Below are positions 36,670 through 47,830 of a stretch of 64,000 nt of DNA, one piece after another. Below the pieces are notes generated by a model, which ran no database searches, was not told the origin of the DNA, and saw only the letters and a list, made by a program, of their open reading frames with translations. The first letter of the stretch is position 1, and every line of letters starts with the position of its first letter. The stretch is taken from contig LSAX01000009.1 of NCBI GenBank assembly GCA_001557505.1, positions 1,426,001 through 1,490,000 of the forward strand, read 5' to 3'. The translations under genes were made by a program, and so were the position numbers. This DNA comes from Reticulascus tulasneorum (Eukaryota > Ascomycota > Sordariomycetes > Glomerellales > Reticulascaceae).

Positions 36670-37742
36670 ATGCCGCCAGATCCACTACTTGAAGACGACG
36701 AGCAATACGCGTCCTCTGAAGACTCAGACTTCGCGCCGGAAGATGCCGCAGTCCACGAATCCGAAGCCTCGGACGTCGAAGACGATGTCGAGAAAACCGC
36801 GACTGCCAAGCGGAAACGCGCCGCGGACGACCACGAAGCGGAAGACGCCGGGTTCGAGAACTCGGGAGATGAGGCCGTGATAACCAAAGCGAAGAAGAGG
36901 CGGAAGAAGACCAAGAACCAAGATGCGGCGCCGGCAGATGAGGACGAGGGAGGGGAGGGCGGGCTGGTCAAGACTCGGAGCATGCGAGCAGCAGAGTGAG
37001 TTGAAGGCATCCGCATCCGGTCCTTCGCAATGCATCTTTTCTAACAGTCGACAGAAAGGCAGAGCGCAAAGTTACCGCGAGCTCTGGCCCGGTGACAGTC
37101 GATGTGGACGCATTGTGGGCACAGATGTTGGCAGGGCCATCAGCACCACCAACCCAGAACGGTGCCGAAACTGGCGTGGCTTCCCTCGAAAAGGACACGG
37201 ACGCCCCCGAAGAGAGCGTCCAGGAGATACAGCCATCTCCGAAGAAGCCGCAAGAGGACCCGTCAGAGATGGTACGCATCAAGCGAACCTATAACTTCGC
37301 CGGCAAGGTCCACACAGAAGAGAAGCTTGTAGCACGCGATTCCGCCGAAGCGAAGCTCTACTTCGCCTCACAAGGTGCGGATGCGGACCGAAACGAGGAA
37401 GAAACATCGCCGCAGCCGAAACGGGTGCTCAAGAAGGCGTTCCGGTCTGCGTTCGAGCCGCTCATAGAAATAACACCGCAACGGAACGATCTCAACCTCG
37501 GTATGACGGTCAGGATAAAGGCGCGAGAGGAGATGAAGGATGCGACTGCCAAGAAACTGAATACCGTTGAGAAGAGCAAGATGGACTGGGCCGGGTTTGT
37601 AGACAAGGAGGGTCTCAAGGACGAGCTGGAGCTGGCGGGCAAGTCGAAGGATTCCTTTGCAGAGAGGCAGCAGTTCCTGGCTAGAAGTGAAGCGAGGAGG
37701 GAGGACGATGCGAGGAAGGTCAGGATTGCAGGCCGTGTATGA
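36670..37742 (+). CDS. SWC5: SWC5 subunit of the SWR1 chromatin-remodelling complex (BCNT/CFDP1 family)
   Basis: SWR1 exchanges H2A for H2A.Z; Swc5 binds the canonical H2A-H2B dimer through its acidic N-terminus. Two exons (36670-36995, 37055-37742) give 337 residues. The N-terminus is acidic (LEDDEQYASSEDSDFAPEDA, the conserved DEF/Y-type motif region), followed by Lys-rich segments (KAKKRRKKTK). The C-terminal BCNT-C domain (about 250-337) carries LNTVEKSKMDWAGFVDKEGL and DSFAERQQFLARSEARRE, the family signature. The start at 36670 begins the conserved part; an in-frame upstream ATG at 36502 adds a non-conserved leader. Intron 59 nt. Convergent with the kappa GST, 125 bases between stops. 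Confidence 0.95.
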
Positions 37743-37867
37743 ACAAAGGTCATGATCCCTTCGGTAGTACGCCAGTAACAGAGATACCCATTAACCAACA
37801 ATTTTATTCATAACTAGAACTCGCGACTTCCTTTGAGCTCCCCCAAAATCTTACATTGGTAAAACTC

Positions 37868-38749
37868 CTACAACTTGGAAGGCTGACTCTGCGCCTTGGG
37901 CGGAAGAATGGTAATGTCCTGAAAAGGGACTCCCAAATACTCATACACGAAATGGAACCTGTCACTCCCAAAGACCGGCTCCCCCTCACCCTTATCATTA
38001 GTGACCCACAACCATGGCGCCCCGAAGCCTCCCTGGTCCAACACCGTCTGCGTCGTGCTCTTCAGCGAATCCTTAATCTCCTGCGTTGCAGTGCCAGCCA
38101 TGATCTTTTCAACATCATCAGCGGCGAACAGCTTCGCGGAAGACCCTTCTGCAGATGCTTCGGAGAGCACTTGCGCCAGGACGTCCGGCTTTGTGACGTT
38201 GTGATGCGGCGCCGTCCAGAAGGACAGGAAGATGATGTTAAAAAGGGCGTCGAACGTCTTTCGTGGATAGTTTTGCTTGATGTAGTGCAGGGCGCGGAGG
38301 GGCAGGACGGTCATAGACATGGACATGAAATCCTGGGGGGGTTGGATCTCGGGCTTCCCAGCTCTTGCGGCCGAGCGGCGACCATCGTACAAACCGTACG
38401 TTGCCTTTGCTGGCAATGTCCACGGCGGTTTGTTCCCTGTCGACTGTCAGCTTAACCTCGAGATCATAGCTGGCGAGCTTGGTGTACCTGAGCCCGCATT
38501 AATTGCGCCGAGTAGTATAGGATGAAACCTGTCCTGTATAAGCCATACTCCTCGTAGACTGCGACCAAATCACGTACTCTATCTCAACTCCATGTGCGCC
38601 AAGCTTTTCCTGATTATTGATCAAGTGAATGAACGCGAAGTAGCTGTACATTGATGCTAGTGCCAGTGTAAGCACGCCTTTCCTGCTATCAGCACTGAAG
38701 CATCTGGCAACTCACCAATGTCAAGATATGCGTCAATCTTACCCCCCAT
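37868..38749 (-). CDS. GSTK1: Kappa-class glutathione S-transferase / 2-hydroxychromene-2-carboxylate isomerase-like protein
   Basis: DsbA-like thioredoxin-fold transferase, usually mitochondrial or peroxisomal. Exons: 38749-38716, 38656-38578, 38528-38488, 38436-37868; 240 residues with introns of 59, 49 and 51 nt. The start MGGKIDAYLDIASMYSYFAF holds the family catalytic serine region (SxYS); the usual SPYS proline is Met here. VEIEFHPILLGAINAGSGNKPPW is the conserved second segment (read across two splice junctions), and GGFGAPWLWV near the C-terminus carries the cis-proline/FGAPW motif that contacts glutathione. The C-terminus QPSKL is a plausible PTS1 peroxisomal signal (variant of SKL), consistent with peroxisomal kappa GSTs. 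Confidence 0.9.
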
Positions 38750-39122
38750 CTTAGAGTTTGGTGTTGTCGGTGCTGAGCTGGATACTCTACTGAATCGACC
38801 AAAAATGTATCGAAATTGGGAATTACCCACGATGGCTTGAGCTGACGAACGGTGGGATAGTCATAAGCCGGGGAATATCTTGTGTCAGTGGACCTCGGCT
38901 CATAAATCTGGGGTAAAAAGCTCCATCTAGACTTTAAGCTTGAGGATTAGTAATCATTGCATCTTCAACGAGCAACAAATTCATCCCACGATTTGAACAG
39001 AAATTCATCATTCAATTCCAATCTGTATTCACCGAATCTCTTTGTGGTTCATTTTGGATGTAGACTCACTCTACTTAGATTGCTACTTGAGTTGGTATCC
39101 CAGGCGTTTTCGACTAGGTACC
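38750..39122. promoter_or_regulatory. Shared divergent promoter, kappa GST / SDR
   Basis: The two outward-facing start codons are only 373 bases apart with no coding sequence between, so both promoters must overlap or share elements. No specific operator was recognised. Co-regulation of the pair is inferred from the spacing. Confidence 0.6.
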
Positions 39123-40224
39123 ATGGGTCAAGCCAAGCAAGTTGCTCTGGTTGTGGGAGCATCACGGGGAATCGGTCGCCAAGTCGCTATTGATTTAGCC
39201 CGAACTGGCTATGCAGGTACGCAGAGTTGCTAGAATCTTAAAATGTTATTGGGACAATGAAAGACCTAATCCGCTCCCAAAGTTGTTGTGGCAGCAAAGT
39301 CCACCAGCGATGCATACAAAACAACACCATTTCCACCAAATCCAAACTCACCCCAATCAACCATCAGCACCGTGGAACGGGAGATAAAGGAAGGTGGCGG
39401 CGAAGCAACGGCGGTAGTAGTGGATGCCCGGGATTTTGAGAGCGTGGAGCGAATGGTAGCCCAAACCATCGATGTGAGTTTCCCCTGGTGTAAGGTAGCT
39501 GAAGTGACTACGAGACTAACCCCGGCTAGAAATATGGCCGTCTTGATGTGCTGGTCTACAACTCTGGCGCAGTCTGGTGGGCATCAGTAGAAGATACACC
39601 GATGAAACGCTTTCAACTAATGCAAAAGGTCAACCCGGAAGGTCTCTACGGCACCGTCCAAGCCGCGCTCCCGCATCTAAAGCGGGAGAAGCGCGGGCGG
39701 ATCATTGTCGTCAGCCCTCCGATATACAGTCGTTTCTTCAGGGGAAAGACAGGCTATGCAATGGGTAAAATTGGAATGAGCGTCCTTACCAAGGGGCTAG
39801 CAATGGATTTCGAACGGCAAGGCTTGGATGACATGGCAATAAGTAGCATTTGGCCAGCTGTAGTAAGTCCACATTCTTCGAATAACAAACTGGAGATTCT
39901 CACATTTACCAGGCCATCGAGTCGGGTGCAACAGAGAAGATGACGGTCACAAATCCAGACGAGGCAAGGGATTTGCGAAAGCCGACGATCTTCTCAGATG
40001 CTATCATCGCTATGTTGGAAGCCCCAGCTCATACAGTTAACGGTCTCCTTGAGCTAGATGAGGACTTCCTAAGGAAGCACGTAGGTGTAACAGACTTTTC
40101 GAAATACTCTGTTGTTAAAGGTGCTTCTCCAAGGCGGATTATGCCAGAGGAACTTCCAGATCTTACAGTCAAAGAGCAAAATGATGAAGGAAGACGGTAC
40201 GATAGCACAAAAGCAAAGATATAA
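39123..40224 (+). CDS. HSDL2-like short-chain dehydrogenase/reductase
   Basis: NAD(P)-dependent SDR. Four exons (39123-39216, 39283-39473, 39530-39862, 39913-40224) give 309 residues. The Rossmann motif GASRGIG lies at about residues 12-18, NSG (in VLVYNSGAVWW) forms the structural Asn site, the catalytic Ser is in VVSPP and the YxxxK pair in GYAMGKIG. The fold and C-terminal layout resemble hydroxysteroid-dehydrogenase-like 2 proteins, which are peroxisomal or mitochondrial. The C-terminus here (DSTKAKI) resembles a weak PTS1 (AKI), not a standard one. An insertion of about 25 residues after beta-2 (TTPFPPNPNSPQSTIS) is typical of this fungal subfamily. Substrate unknown. Divergent from the kappa GST. 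Confidence 0.85.
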
Positions 40225-41128
40225 AATACTTCTTAAGATAATTTCTTCAACCTTTAATTATACTTCAACCAACAATACTAAACTCGTGAATACTACTACT
40301 CTCATTACTAAGGCTCTCATCACTTCCCAATCCCCAATCCCAGAGATAAAATGATCAACAATTAGAGATAATCCTCTTAAAATATAAAGTCCTCCACTCA
40401 GCCACTCAGTATATAGTTCATCATCACACATTCTAATAGAGACTCTGTTCCTTATCCTCACAAAGTCCCAAGGCCACACAAATCGCCACTTGCAAAAATA
40501 AATAAGATCTTTTGGCAAAAGAATAGGGAGGGAAACTTACTACGACTTCTTGTTCAGGCAGGCCCGGCCTGGGGTACTGTTCACCGAATCCCCAGCTACT
40601 GCGCCCCCCTTACTTTCGATCATTGGGGTATTTGTTTGCAGGCGTATCCGTTCCTCGTATTTTACCGCTTGTAAAGGCTCGAAAATCCAGAAAGGGCACG
40701 TCTTTGCTGGGATTCGAACTCGCGGGCTTCTCATACAGGGGAACGTCCTGTTTCTGATGCAACGAGGAGGTACATTTACTTTGCCAAATGCGCCAGTGGT
40801 CTGGTCCGGTGAAAACAAGCAGAACTATTTGGATATATAAGGCTACTTGCAAGTAGCCTTCTCATCATGGCTTTTTGTGTTTGACATTCGCATGTGAGCG
40901 TACCGGTACCCCTATCCTGGCCATCTCACGGCAGCCCTCCATCTATGCCTGACCAACTGAGTGGAGGAAAAGAGCAAGGGCGTTCTATGAGCTTCTTAGG
41001 ATATAGAGATGTGTATTTATGAGCTACCTAGGAATATGGCAAGGGAGCGAGCACACAAAAGCTCATGGCAAATAGAGATGTCAGACTTGAGGGCATTCAA
41101 AGTGGGTATATTTCATCGTTATCTAGTA
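40225..41128. other. Convergent intergenic region with tRNA-like A/B boxes and palindrome
   Basis: About 900 bases between the SDR and DUS1 stops. 40,225-40,540 is A/T-rich. On the minus strand an A-box-like TGGCGCATTTGG (40,784-40,795) is followed by a B-box match GTTCGAATC (40,711-40,719). The arms do not fold into a good cloverleaf (D and T stems mismatch, acceptor ends do not pair), so this is not called a tRNA. It may be a degenerate tRNA or tRNA-derived short interspersed element. Confidence 0.4.
40839..40860. repeat. Perfect 22-bp palindrome
   Basis: The half-site AAGGCTACTTG is followed directly by its exact reverse complement with no spacer. It lies about 45 bases upstream (minus-strand sense) of the tRNA-like A box in the convergent SDR/DUS1 interval. 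Confidence 0.9.
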
Positions 41129-42840
41129 CTAGCCCGCGAGGAGCTTGTCATCCATCGCCAGCACTCTATCTTGGACATCTTTCTGGATATCTTGCGCTGC
41201 CGCAGCATCAGAAGTGTGAGCCTGATCTCTTGCCTCCTTCTTAAGTCCCTGCTCCTTCTTACTTAGCGAGATAGCTCCCTTTGCAAGCGCCTCCTTTGGC
41301 AGTGGCCTTACAATCGGTTGTGCAACCCACCATGGCCGTTTACAGTTCTTGACTGTAGCAACCGAGCTCTCGGCATCGTTCACTTCCGCGTCTGACTCTT
41401 TCTTTCCAGCCTCACCGACGCTTGGTTCGATTCCTGTGAGTACTTTGTCCGATGGTTCGTCAACGCTTTGTCCACCTGTCTTCTCATATTCGATGAGACC
41501 CCCAGCGATCCTGTGCTCCACCATCGTAAGGAGCTTCTCATAGGATGCCATATCACCCCCCTTAGTCCTTGCTAGAATATCTCGAATGTCCGTGTGCTTC
41601 GAGACGAGATGTCGAAGTAGATTGAACATGTGTGGCTGCGTTGCCACAAAATTCGGGCTAGACGGCTGGGATTTCTTGCCCCCTCCATCCTTTCTTTGCC
41701 TTTTCCTCTGTGGCTCTTCAGCCTCGGCATCGGCCGCGCTATCGTCCATCCAGCTTGTATCGTCCCCTGGCACGAACAACGGCCTGCGAGATGGTGGTTC
41801 TGCATCAAGAATATACTTGTACAGAATATCCAGATATCGTCTCATCATAGCGTCGACTCTCCAGCCCCCCTTTCCATCTTTCCCCCGCCAGTATTCCCGG
41901 CCTTCTTGACCAATTTCAGGTGGCCTGGTAAATATGGCTGGATCACTGAGGTTTCCCTCAGCACTCATGACAGCGTCGGCGCCGGTGGCTTCTAGACACT
42001 TTTCCAAATCACCATGCTGAAGCACGTTGCCATTCGCAAACAATACCGTCTCGGGAGGAAGACTCTCCCTCAGGTACTTGATGACGCTCCAGTCCGCCAA
42101 CCCTGTAATATGGCCTTTTTGTTCTCGCCGCCGTCCGTGTACTGTCAGGATGGACGCGCCTGCAGCAAGTACATTCTTTGCATACGCAAGGGTAGCCTCT
42201 TTAGTGTCCAATATTCGGATTTTTGCTGTCACTGGAACAGGTAGAGAGTTGTGCAAGTCATTGATCAACTTATAAACCAGGGCTTGATCCTCCTGCAGAA
42301 AGGCACCGTAGTGGCCCCTCTTCGCTATACCCTGCGGACAGCCGAGATTCAGATCAACCGCATCGCAGTACGGAGCCACTTTCTTCGCAGCATCGAGGAG
42401 TACGTCAGGTTCGTTTGCACAGAACTGGACAAACAGAGGACGGTCGATCGCTGGATTGCCATCTAGATATGGTGCGGGAGGGCTGTCGCTCTGGGACTGT
42501 CGGGTAGGCTCGAAGTGTGATTTTCGGTATTTCTCGGTGTCTTTGAAGAGTCGGGCATGAAGCATAGGTGTGTAGGCTAGGAGATTGGACTGTTCGGATG
42601 GCGATAGAAATGAGCGGCTTAACATTCTCCATGCCTTGCAGCAGGGTTAGCTTAAGAAAATACGAGACAGAAAAACGGGAAAGCACTCACAAACTCGGAT
42701 TGATCTACCATAGGCGCAAGAACGTACTTAGGACTGCCTATACTTTCGTAGAAAGCTCGGCCGTGCAGCTTTGCGGGCCGAGCACTTGAAGTCGTTCCAT
42801 TCGACTCGACTGTGGAGGTTGTCGGATTCTCCGGTGCCAT
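41129..42840 (-). CDS. DUS1: tRNA-dihydrouridine synthase 1 (Dus1, positions 16/17)
   Basis: FMN- and NADPH-dependent reduction of uridine 16/17 in tRNA. Two exons (42840-42691, 42634-41129) give 551 residues. The Dus barrel begins KYVLAPMVDQSEF/AWRMLSRSF. VQFCANEPD, DLNLGCPQGIAKRGHYGAFL with the catalytic Cys149, ILTVHGRRREQKG and LFANGNVLQHGDLEKCLEATGADAVM-type motifs follow in order, and a fungal C-terminal extension with a basic stretch (RKRQRKDGGGKK) and a helical tail completes the protein. Start chosen at 42840 (MAPENPTTST). The frame remains open upstream to an ATG at 43164 (108 extra codons ending ..RFGLFRSFSSTM), which could encode a mitochondrial-type presequence. Convergent with the SDR. 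Confidence 0.94.
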
Positions 42841-43945
42841 TGTGGAAGAAAATGAGCGGAATAGTCCAAACCTCCGAGACTTCCGGAGCCTCAGCAACTT
42901 TGAAAGTCCCTCCAGCCTGGAGATCTCTAAGAACGCTGCTTTGGGGTTGTGGAGTTTTTGTCCTCTCTTCTCCAGGCCGTGTTTGAGCTGGATGAGCTCG
43001 GATAGAACATTAAAGAGCGCCAGAGGTATCGAGAAAATTTGCGGCCTCGCGCTAGCTGGCGAGGCTGAAAGATCACTCTGCATGTCTGATTGGCTGACTG
43101 AACATGCGCCGCTGCAGGGGGGAAAGGTGCCTTCCATGCGGGCAGTGACGTAGTCAAGCTGCACTAGAATATGCAGTATCTGTACATATTCTCGTATCTG
43201 TTATGCATGTCTCACGCAATCGTACTAGCTAAGGTAGGTGAACTTCGTGGGGCACACCATTAATGCAAAGCACGCGCATATCTCGGGTGATGGAGGATAG
43301 ATACATTCTAAACTAAGGTATTCAACTTCGCTATGGTGGAGGTTACCAACTGCAAGAACCTTCGCTGCCACATGTGATAATCGAAAAAAAGCCACACGTT
43401 CCCGATCTCTTTGTCTTGTGTATCTGATCGACTAAAGGCAAGCAATGTAACAATAGAGAAAACAAGACAAGCCATCCGCTGCTGACGAACGGCAACCAAC
43501 GGTCGAAACAACCTACAGAGTTGATTCGAGGTTTCGGTTTTCTAGTCTGCAAAAATATGCCCTGTCCGATGAACTGGAAGACAATTGGTGGCCACCATGC
43601 TTATCTGAGGAAGACGTCTCCGTTTTGGCGCAAGCCTCCGCTGCACCATCCTTAATCGGCCATCAACCCCCCCTCCCGATTGGGGTTTCAAGCGGTCCTT
43701 GCATCCTCTGATCGCGAGTTCTCATGCCATCGCCCCCTTCTCTGAAATTAATGGCTGCAGAATCGTCGCAATAAATCCCCTGGCAGAGATGATGCAATGT
43801 CAGGAAAAGAACACCTTAACACCTTACTATGCTGTTCCCGAACGCCCTCGAATGGTAAATGTGGTCGAATACATGATTCGGGTCCTGAGACCGTTCATCA
43901 GGAAGCAAAAATTGAGAAATTTCCGTCTTGTAGGCGTTGCCGTCG
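42841..43945. other. Intergenic: DUS1 leader/extension and BNI4 3' flank
   Basis: 42,841-43,164 is open in frame with DUS1 and may be coding in an alternative transcript. 43,165-43,945 shows no coding signal and should hold the DUS1 promoter and the BNI4-like 3' untranslated region. Confidence 0.55.
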
Positions 43946-46649
43946 TTAGAAGAAGTGCGTGTAAATCTTGGAGTTTTCGTGAACTTCCATTTCCTACAGG
44001 GCGGGTTAGAAAAGATCCAGTGAGATGTTCTGAAACACGTTTGATTCTTACCATCTTGAAGGTGTTGAGCTCTTCCTTGATCTGCTGAGCCAACATAGGC
44101 GTCAGGCGATTGCAAGTCGCAATCTCGCCTCTTCGGTCATATTCCTGGCTAGGCCAGGTATCGTAGAAGATGAGTCGCGGCGAGAACGTTGCATTTCGCT
44201 TCCCAGATCCTTGAGGAGTTCCAGGCGCACTCTTAGTGTCCTGGCGGAGCCTCAACGCAGTCATGAAATAATCCTCATTGCCTATAGCGACTGAGCCAGT
44301 TCGCTTGTGGCCTTGCACTTCGTCGTTCGGCGTGCTGGGTGCACTGGAATTGGGAGACTCGGTGAGGTTAGGAACGGAGGGAAGTTCCAAGCCAGTGGCC
44401 CTGTCTTTAGACGGACTTGGGGATCCAGCGTTGTCTTTGAATACAGGTTAGCGAAAAATTCGGAGCAGATGTTTATCCACACTTACGCTTGAGGATGCCT
44501 TTTCTGACGGCAGCAAGCACTTCGGCACGTTCTCTATCACCACCCACGATGCTCTTCCTGGATGCTGAGTTGTCAGTTCCAGAGCTACCGGCACGTTCAG
44601 AGACCATGCTGGGCGTGTTTGAAATATCCATCGAGTTCCGCTCCAGATGAGGGAACCCAGTGCCACCACCATTTTGGGTATGAGGGTCAGCATTGACGTT
44701 GACTCTCTCGGCCTCCACATTGATCATCGACACAGCCGCCTGGCTGCCTTCCGGCTCCAATGCGTCCGCAGCTGGAACACCGATAACAGACTTTGGCCTA
44801 AAGAGGCCAACCAGCGACCTTGTGCTTCTCTTTACGCCACGGCCCATCTTACGGATCATGATAGAAGCCGAAGATGCGGTGGAGGAGATGGAGAGATTGT
44901 CAGTTGAGCCCGAAAATAGCCGGCCGCCATAAATATTGTTTCCAATCCCGCCTTCCTCCTGCTTTTTGGCGATAGCGGCCTGTTCAGCATCGTAGAGGTC
45001 GTCGGAGGTCGGTTCTTTGTGCAGTTTCGAAGGCTCAGTTTTGTCCGAGGCTTCTGCCGCAGGCACTTGACCAGCCGCCTGTGCAGCCTGTGCAGCCTGT
45101 GCGGCCTGTCTGAAGTCGGCTGCACTACCAAAAGAAAAAGCGCGTCGCAGCCTTGAAGTCTTGCTCTTCCCTTTCAATCCCTTCTGATTGATTGCCGCCA
45201 GATGCTGGGCAGCCGGGCTGTTGGCGTTGCCGCCATGGGAGCTGGTCGGCGGTTGCGTTACAGACTGCTGCGGGGCATCGCCAGGAGAGGAAGGTGAACT
45301 TCGGGGGGCAAAGTCGCCCTCCATGGTCACCGGTTTGGAGAGAGGTGAGGGAGTGAGAGTTCTTTTGGCCGCATCTGATGAAGAGGCTCGTGGTGGAATG
45401 TTCACAAGTTTGGGATAATCTTGTTTGGATGAAGCGTCGTCTGGGATCGAGGTAATCGAGGAGGGGTTGCCTGTGGGGGCAGCCACATTGCGGTTGGCAG
45501 ACTGGTGGAATTAGCCTTGTTAGCCATGCAGCTTTCAGGGTGTGCGACCGTGATTGGACAATCGATAAAAAATCGATAGGGGAAGGGGGGCAGATCATAG
45601 AAAATACTCACCGAAGATGGCCGGGAATTGCTGCTTCGTGTAGAAACAAGGCTTTCCGAGCTACCATTCCGGACATGCATGTTGTTATCAACGGGGGCAT
45701 TATTCGGGACGAGACGCAATGTCTTCTGGTCCTTATCATTATTTTTTGGGGTTGGCACCCGTCCTAGGCGGGAAGATTCTTCCGGTTGCGAAGGCTCTTG
45801 TGGGGTTAGCGGTTTGGGATAATCGGCAGAATCCAAAGTGTGCATGCTCCGCCGCCTAGGCCGTCTGTTGTCGTCGTGGGAGGATGGGCGATTTAATTGC
45901 ATATCGTCAGCTGCAGGTCCCGTTCCAGGCACATAGAAACTGTTTGGTCGGTTCTGCGTCGACGGGCCCTTGTTTCTGATGGATGCATTTTTCTGATCGG
46001 TTGTGCCTTGGGAATTGTAGATGTGGCCGACCACAGCCATTCCCGAGCCGGATGGGGCTGCAGAACCTTGGCGAGACTGCTGTTGAAGAGCTGGGCGTCT
46101 GTACCTATCAGGAGCTGGCTTCAATGCAGCAGCCTGGGCGAAGGTCATTGACGATGTGCTTCCAGTCATGTGGGCAGACTGCGGCCTCGGAGCCGGTGTT
46201 ATTGTTCGAGCAGCTGGGATTGCGGAATCATCTCTTGAGCCACTTTTTCCTACTCCCATTGACGAGCTATACGTAATGTTGCCCATCGATGCATTGCCTG
46301 GATAGCGAGACCTGTTGGGATCGTAGGTTTGCCCAAAGCTTTGTGTTGTTGGCACAACAGGAGATGAGCTTGTTCTGTATCCACCATTGTGATATTGTTG
46401 CCACGGACCATTTGAATTGAGGTTTGGTGTGCTCGTAAAGGCGTAGGGTTGGACCGGTCCACGATATGCAGTCGGCCCAGCCATTCCGCTGGAAAAGCTG
46501 TGCACAGGATTTCTCTGTGCCTGTGAACCACCCATGTATTGTTGGCCGTGCTGGTTCTGTGGTGGAAGCATGCCTGCTGGAATGGGTCTCGTCTGGAGGA
46601 TGGTGACCGTACTAGTCTGCTGGGGATATGTCTGGACCAGAGCAGCCAT
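43946..46649 (-). CDS. BNI4: BNI4-like bud-neck/septum scaffold protein
   Basis: In yeast Bni4 tethers protein phosphatase 1 and chitin synthase III to septins. Four exons (46649-45612, 45501-44487, 44434-44052, 43993-43946) give 827 residues. Most is low-complexity Ser/Pro/Gln/Asn sequence with a basic segment (KGKSKTSRLRRAFSFGSAADFRQ) and a small AAQ repeat. The only strongly conserved block is the C-terminus: RNATFSPRLIFYDTWPSQEY, then DRRGEIATCNRLTPMLAQQ, then IKEELNTFKM followed by the last exon EMEVHENSKIYTHFF. I recognise that tail as the BNI4-family ending; the RNATF string is a possible but non-canonical PP1-docking site. The 48-nt terminal exon would be missed by simple frame calling. 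Family assignment rests on the tail, so confidence is moderate; the gene itself is certain. Confidence 0.75.
45081..45108 (-). repeat. Nine-base tandem repeat in BNI4-like gene
   Basis: Three copies of a GTGCAGCCT-type unit encode the AQAAQAAQAA stretch of the BNI4-like protein. In frame, so copy-number changes would only change protein length. Confidence 0.8.
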
Positions 46650-47830
46650 GTTCTTGTCTACTCGACGCTGTATCGGCAGTTTTCTTGACGGTCGGGGGGG
46701 CGAATGACCTGCGTCAGATGCAGTTCAGTCTGAAACCGTGTCGAGAGTGCCGAGGGAGGCTTGATGTTGAGAGATCGTTGGGAGTGCCTTTGGGCAAATT
46801 GGGATGGGAATGACTGTTGAAAAAGACAGATGTTAGCAAGGTGAGTTGATTTAGAGGAGAGATCAAATGCATTTGCAAATGCAGGGTTGGGTGGATTTCA
46901 GGAAGAGTAGGTGACACATGCATGAAGTGACAGGTTTTGCTAGGCTTTGATGTAACGCGTAGCCAAGCAGAGGGGTTTGCAAACCTTTTGAGTGATAGGA
47001 GAAGTAGTATGCAATTCTCTCCGTACCGAATATTGTTTTTGTTTCAATGGATTGCTCACGAAATCAAGTAACGATTGTGGAATCGAAGGTCGCCTGCGGC
47101 CAGGAGTAATAACGAGTGGTCGTGTCGGGCAGAGGGCTTCACTGTTACCGTGAACACCCCTTTCGAGTCTTCTACGAGACGGCTGAGGCTAGACCAAGGA
47201 GTAGCAAGACCAAGTATCACGAGAGACAGCTTGGATCGAGAATCAGTTGGCGAAGAAGGACATGGGTAATCCAGTCACTCCTGTCCGGCTCGAAAACGAA
47301 GGACAGGCCTGATCTTTCTGAATTTGGGGCGGGTATAGTACCAGACAGAAGGGACAGTCTGGCGAGGTTGTTTGTTCGTTAGGACAAATTGAAGTCTACG
47401 TCACGAGTTGAAAAGAGATTGAAACCGTAAGACGCTGGATGGCCGATGGGATAATACACAGAAAAAAGAAAGGGGATTCGGGAAGAAGACAAAGTCCGGG
47501 ATAGGGTGGTGGATTCGGGGGGCGAAGCTGGATGGGTGGAAATGGGGCAAAAGGGACTGAGAAGGTCCTCTAGATGAAGGGATTCAGGGTTGGGGCAGAT
47601 ACGCGACAAGGAGAAGGAAGAAGGGAAAACAAGAGGAAGAGAGAGAGAGAGAGAGGGTGAGGCTTTCTCGGGACAAGTGGAGGTGGTGAGGATGGAGATG
47701 CAAAGAGAGGGAAGTCGAGATTGTGAGATTGTGAAGGTTTTGGGATGGGTCTGGTGTCTTCCTGGGCGACGTCTCTGAATGCACGGGTCACAAGTGAGAC
47801 TGTACGAATCTGACCACCGCGACCCACATC
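46650..47830 (-). promoter_or_regulatory. C/T-rich leader/promoter of the BNI4-like gene
   Basis: The plus strand is G/A-rich, including a GA run at about 47,637-47,657, so the coding strand of the BNI4-like gene is a long pyrimidine tract. This is typical of long leaders in filamentous fungi. Several short minus-strand frames (for example 47,379-47,609 and 47,570-47,827) may act as upstream ORFs or be chance. Leader boundaries cannot be set from sequence alone. Confidence 0.5.

Noticed and set aside
32974..40224. A biosynthetic gene cluster
   Set aside because: No polyketide synthase, peptide synthetase, terpene cyclase, P450 or transporter is present, and SWC5 sits in the middle; only a loose metabolic neighbourhood is supported.
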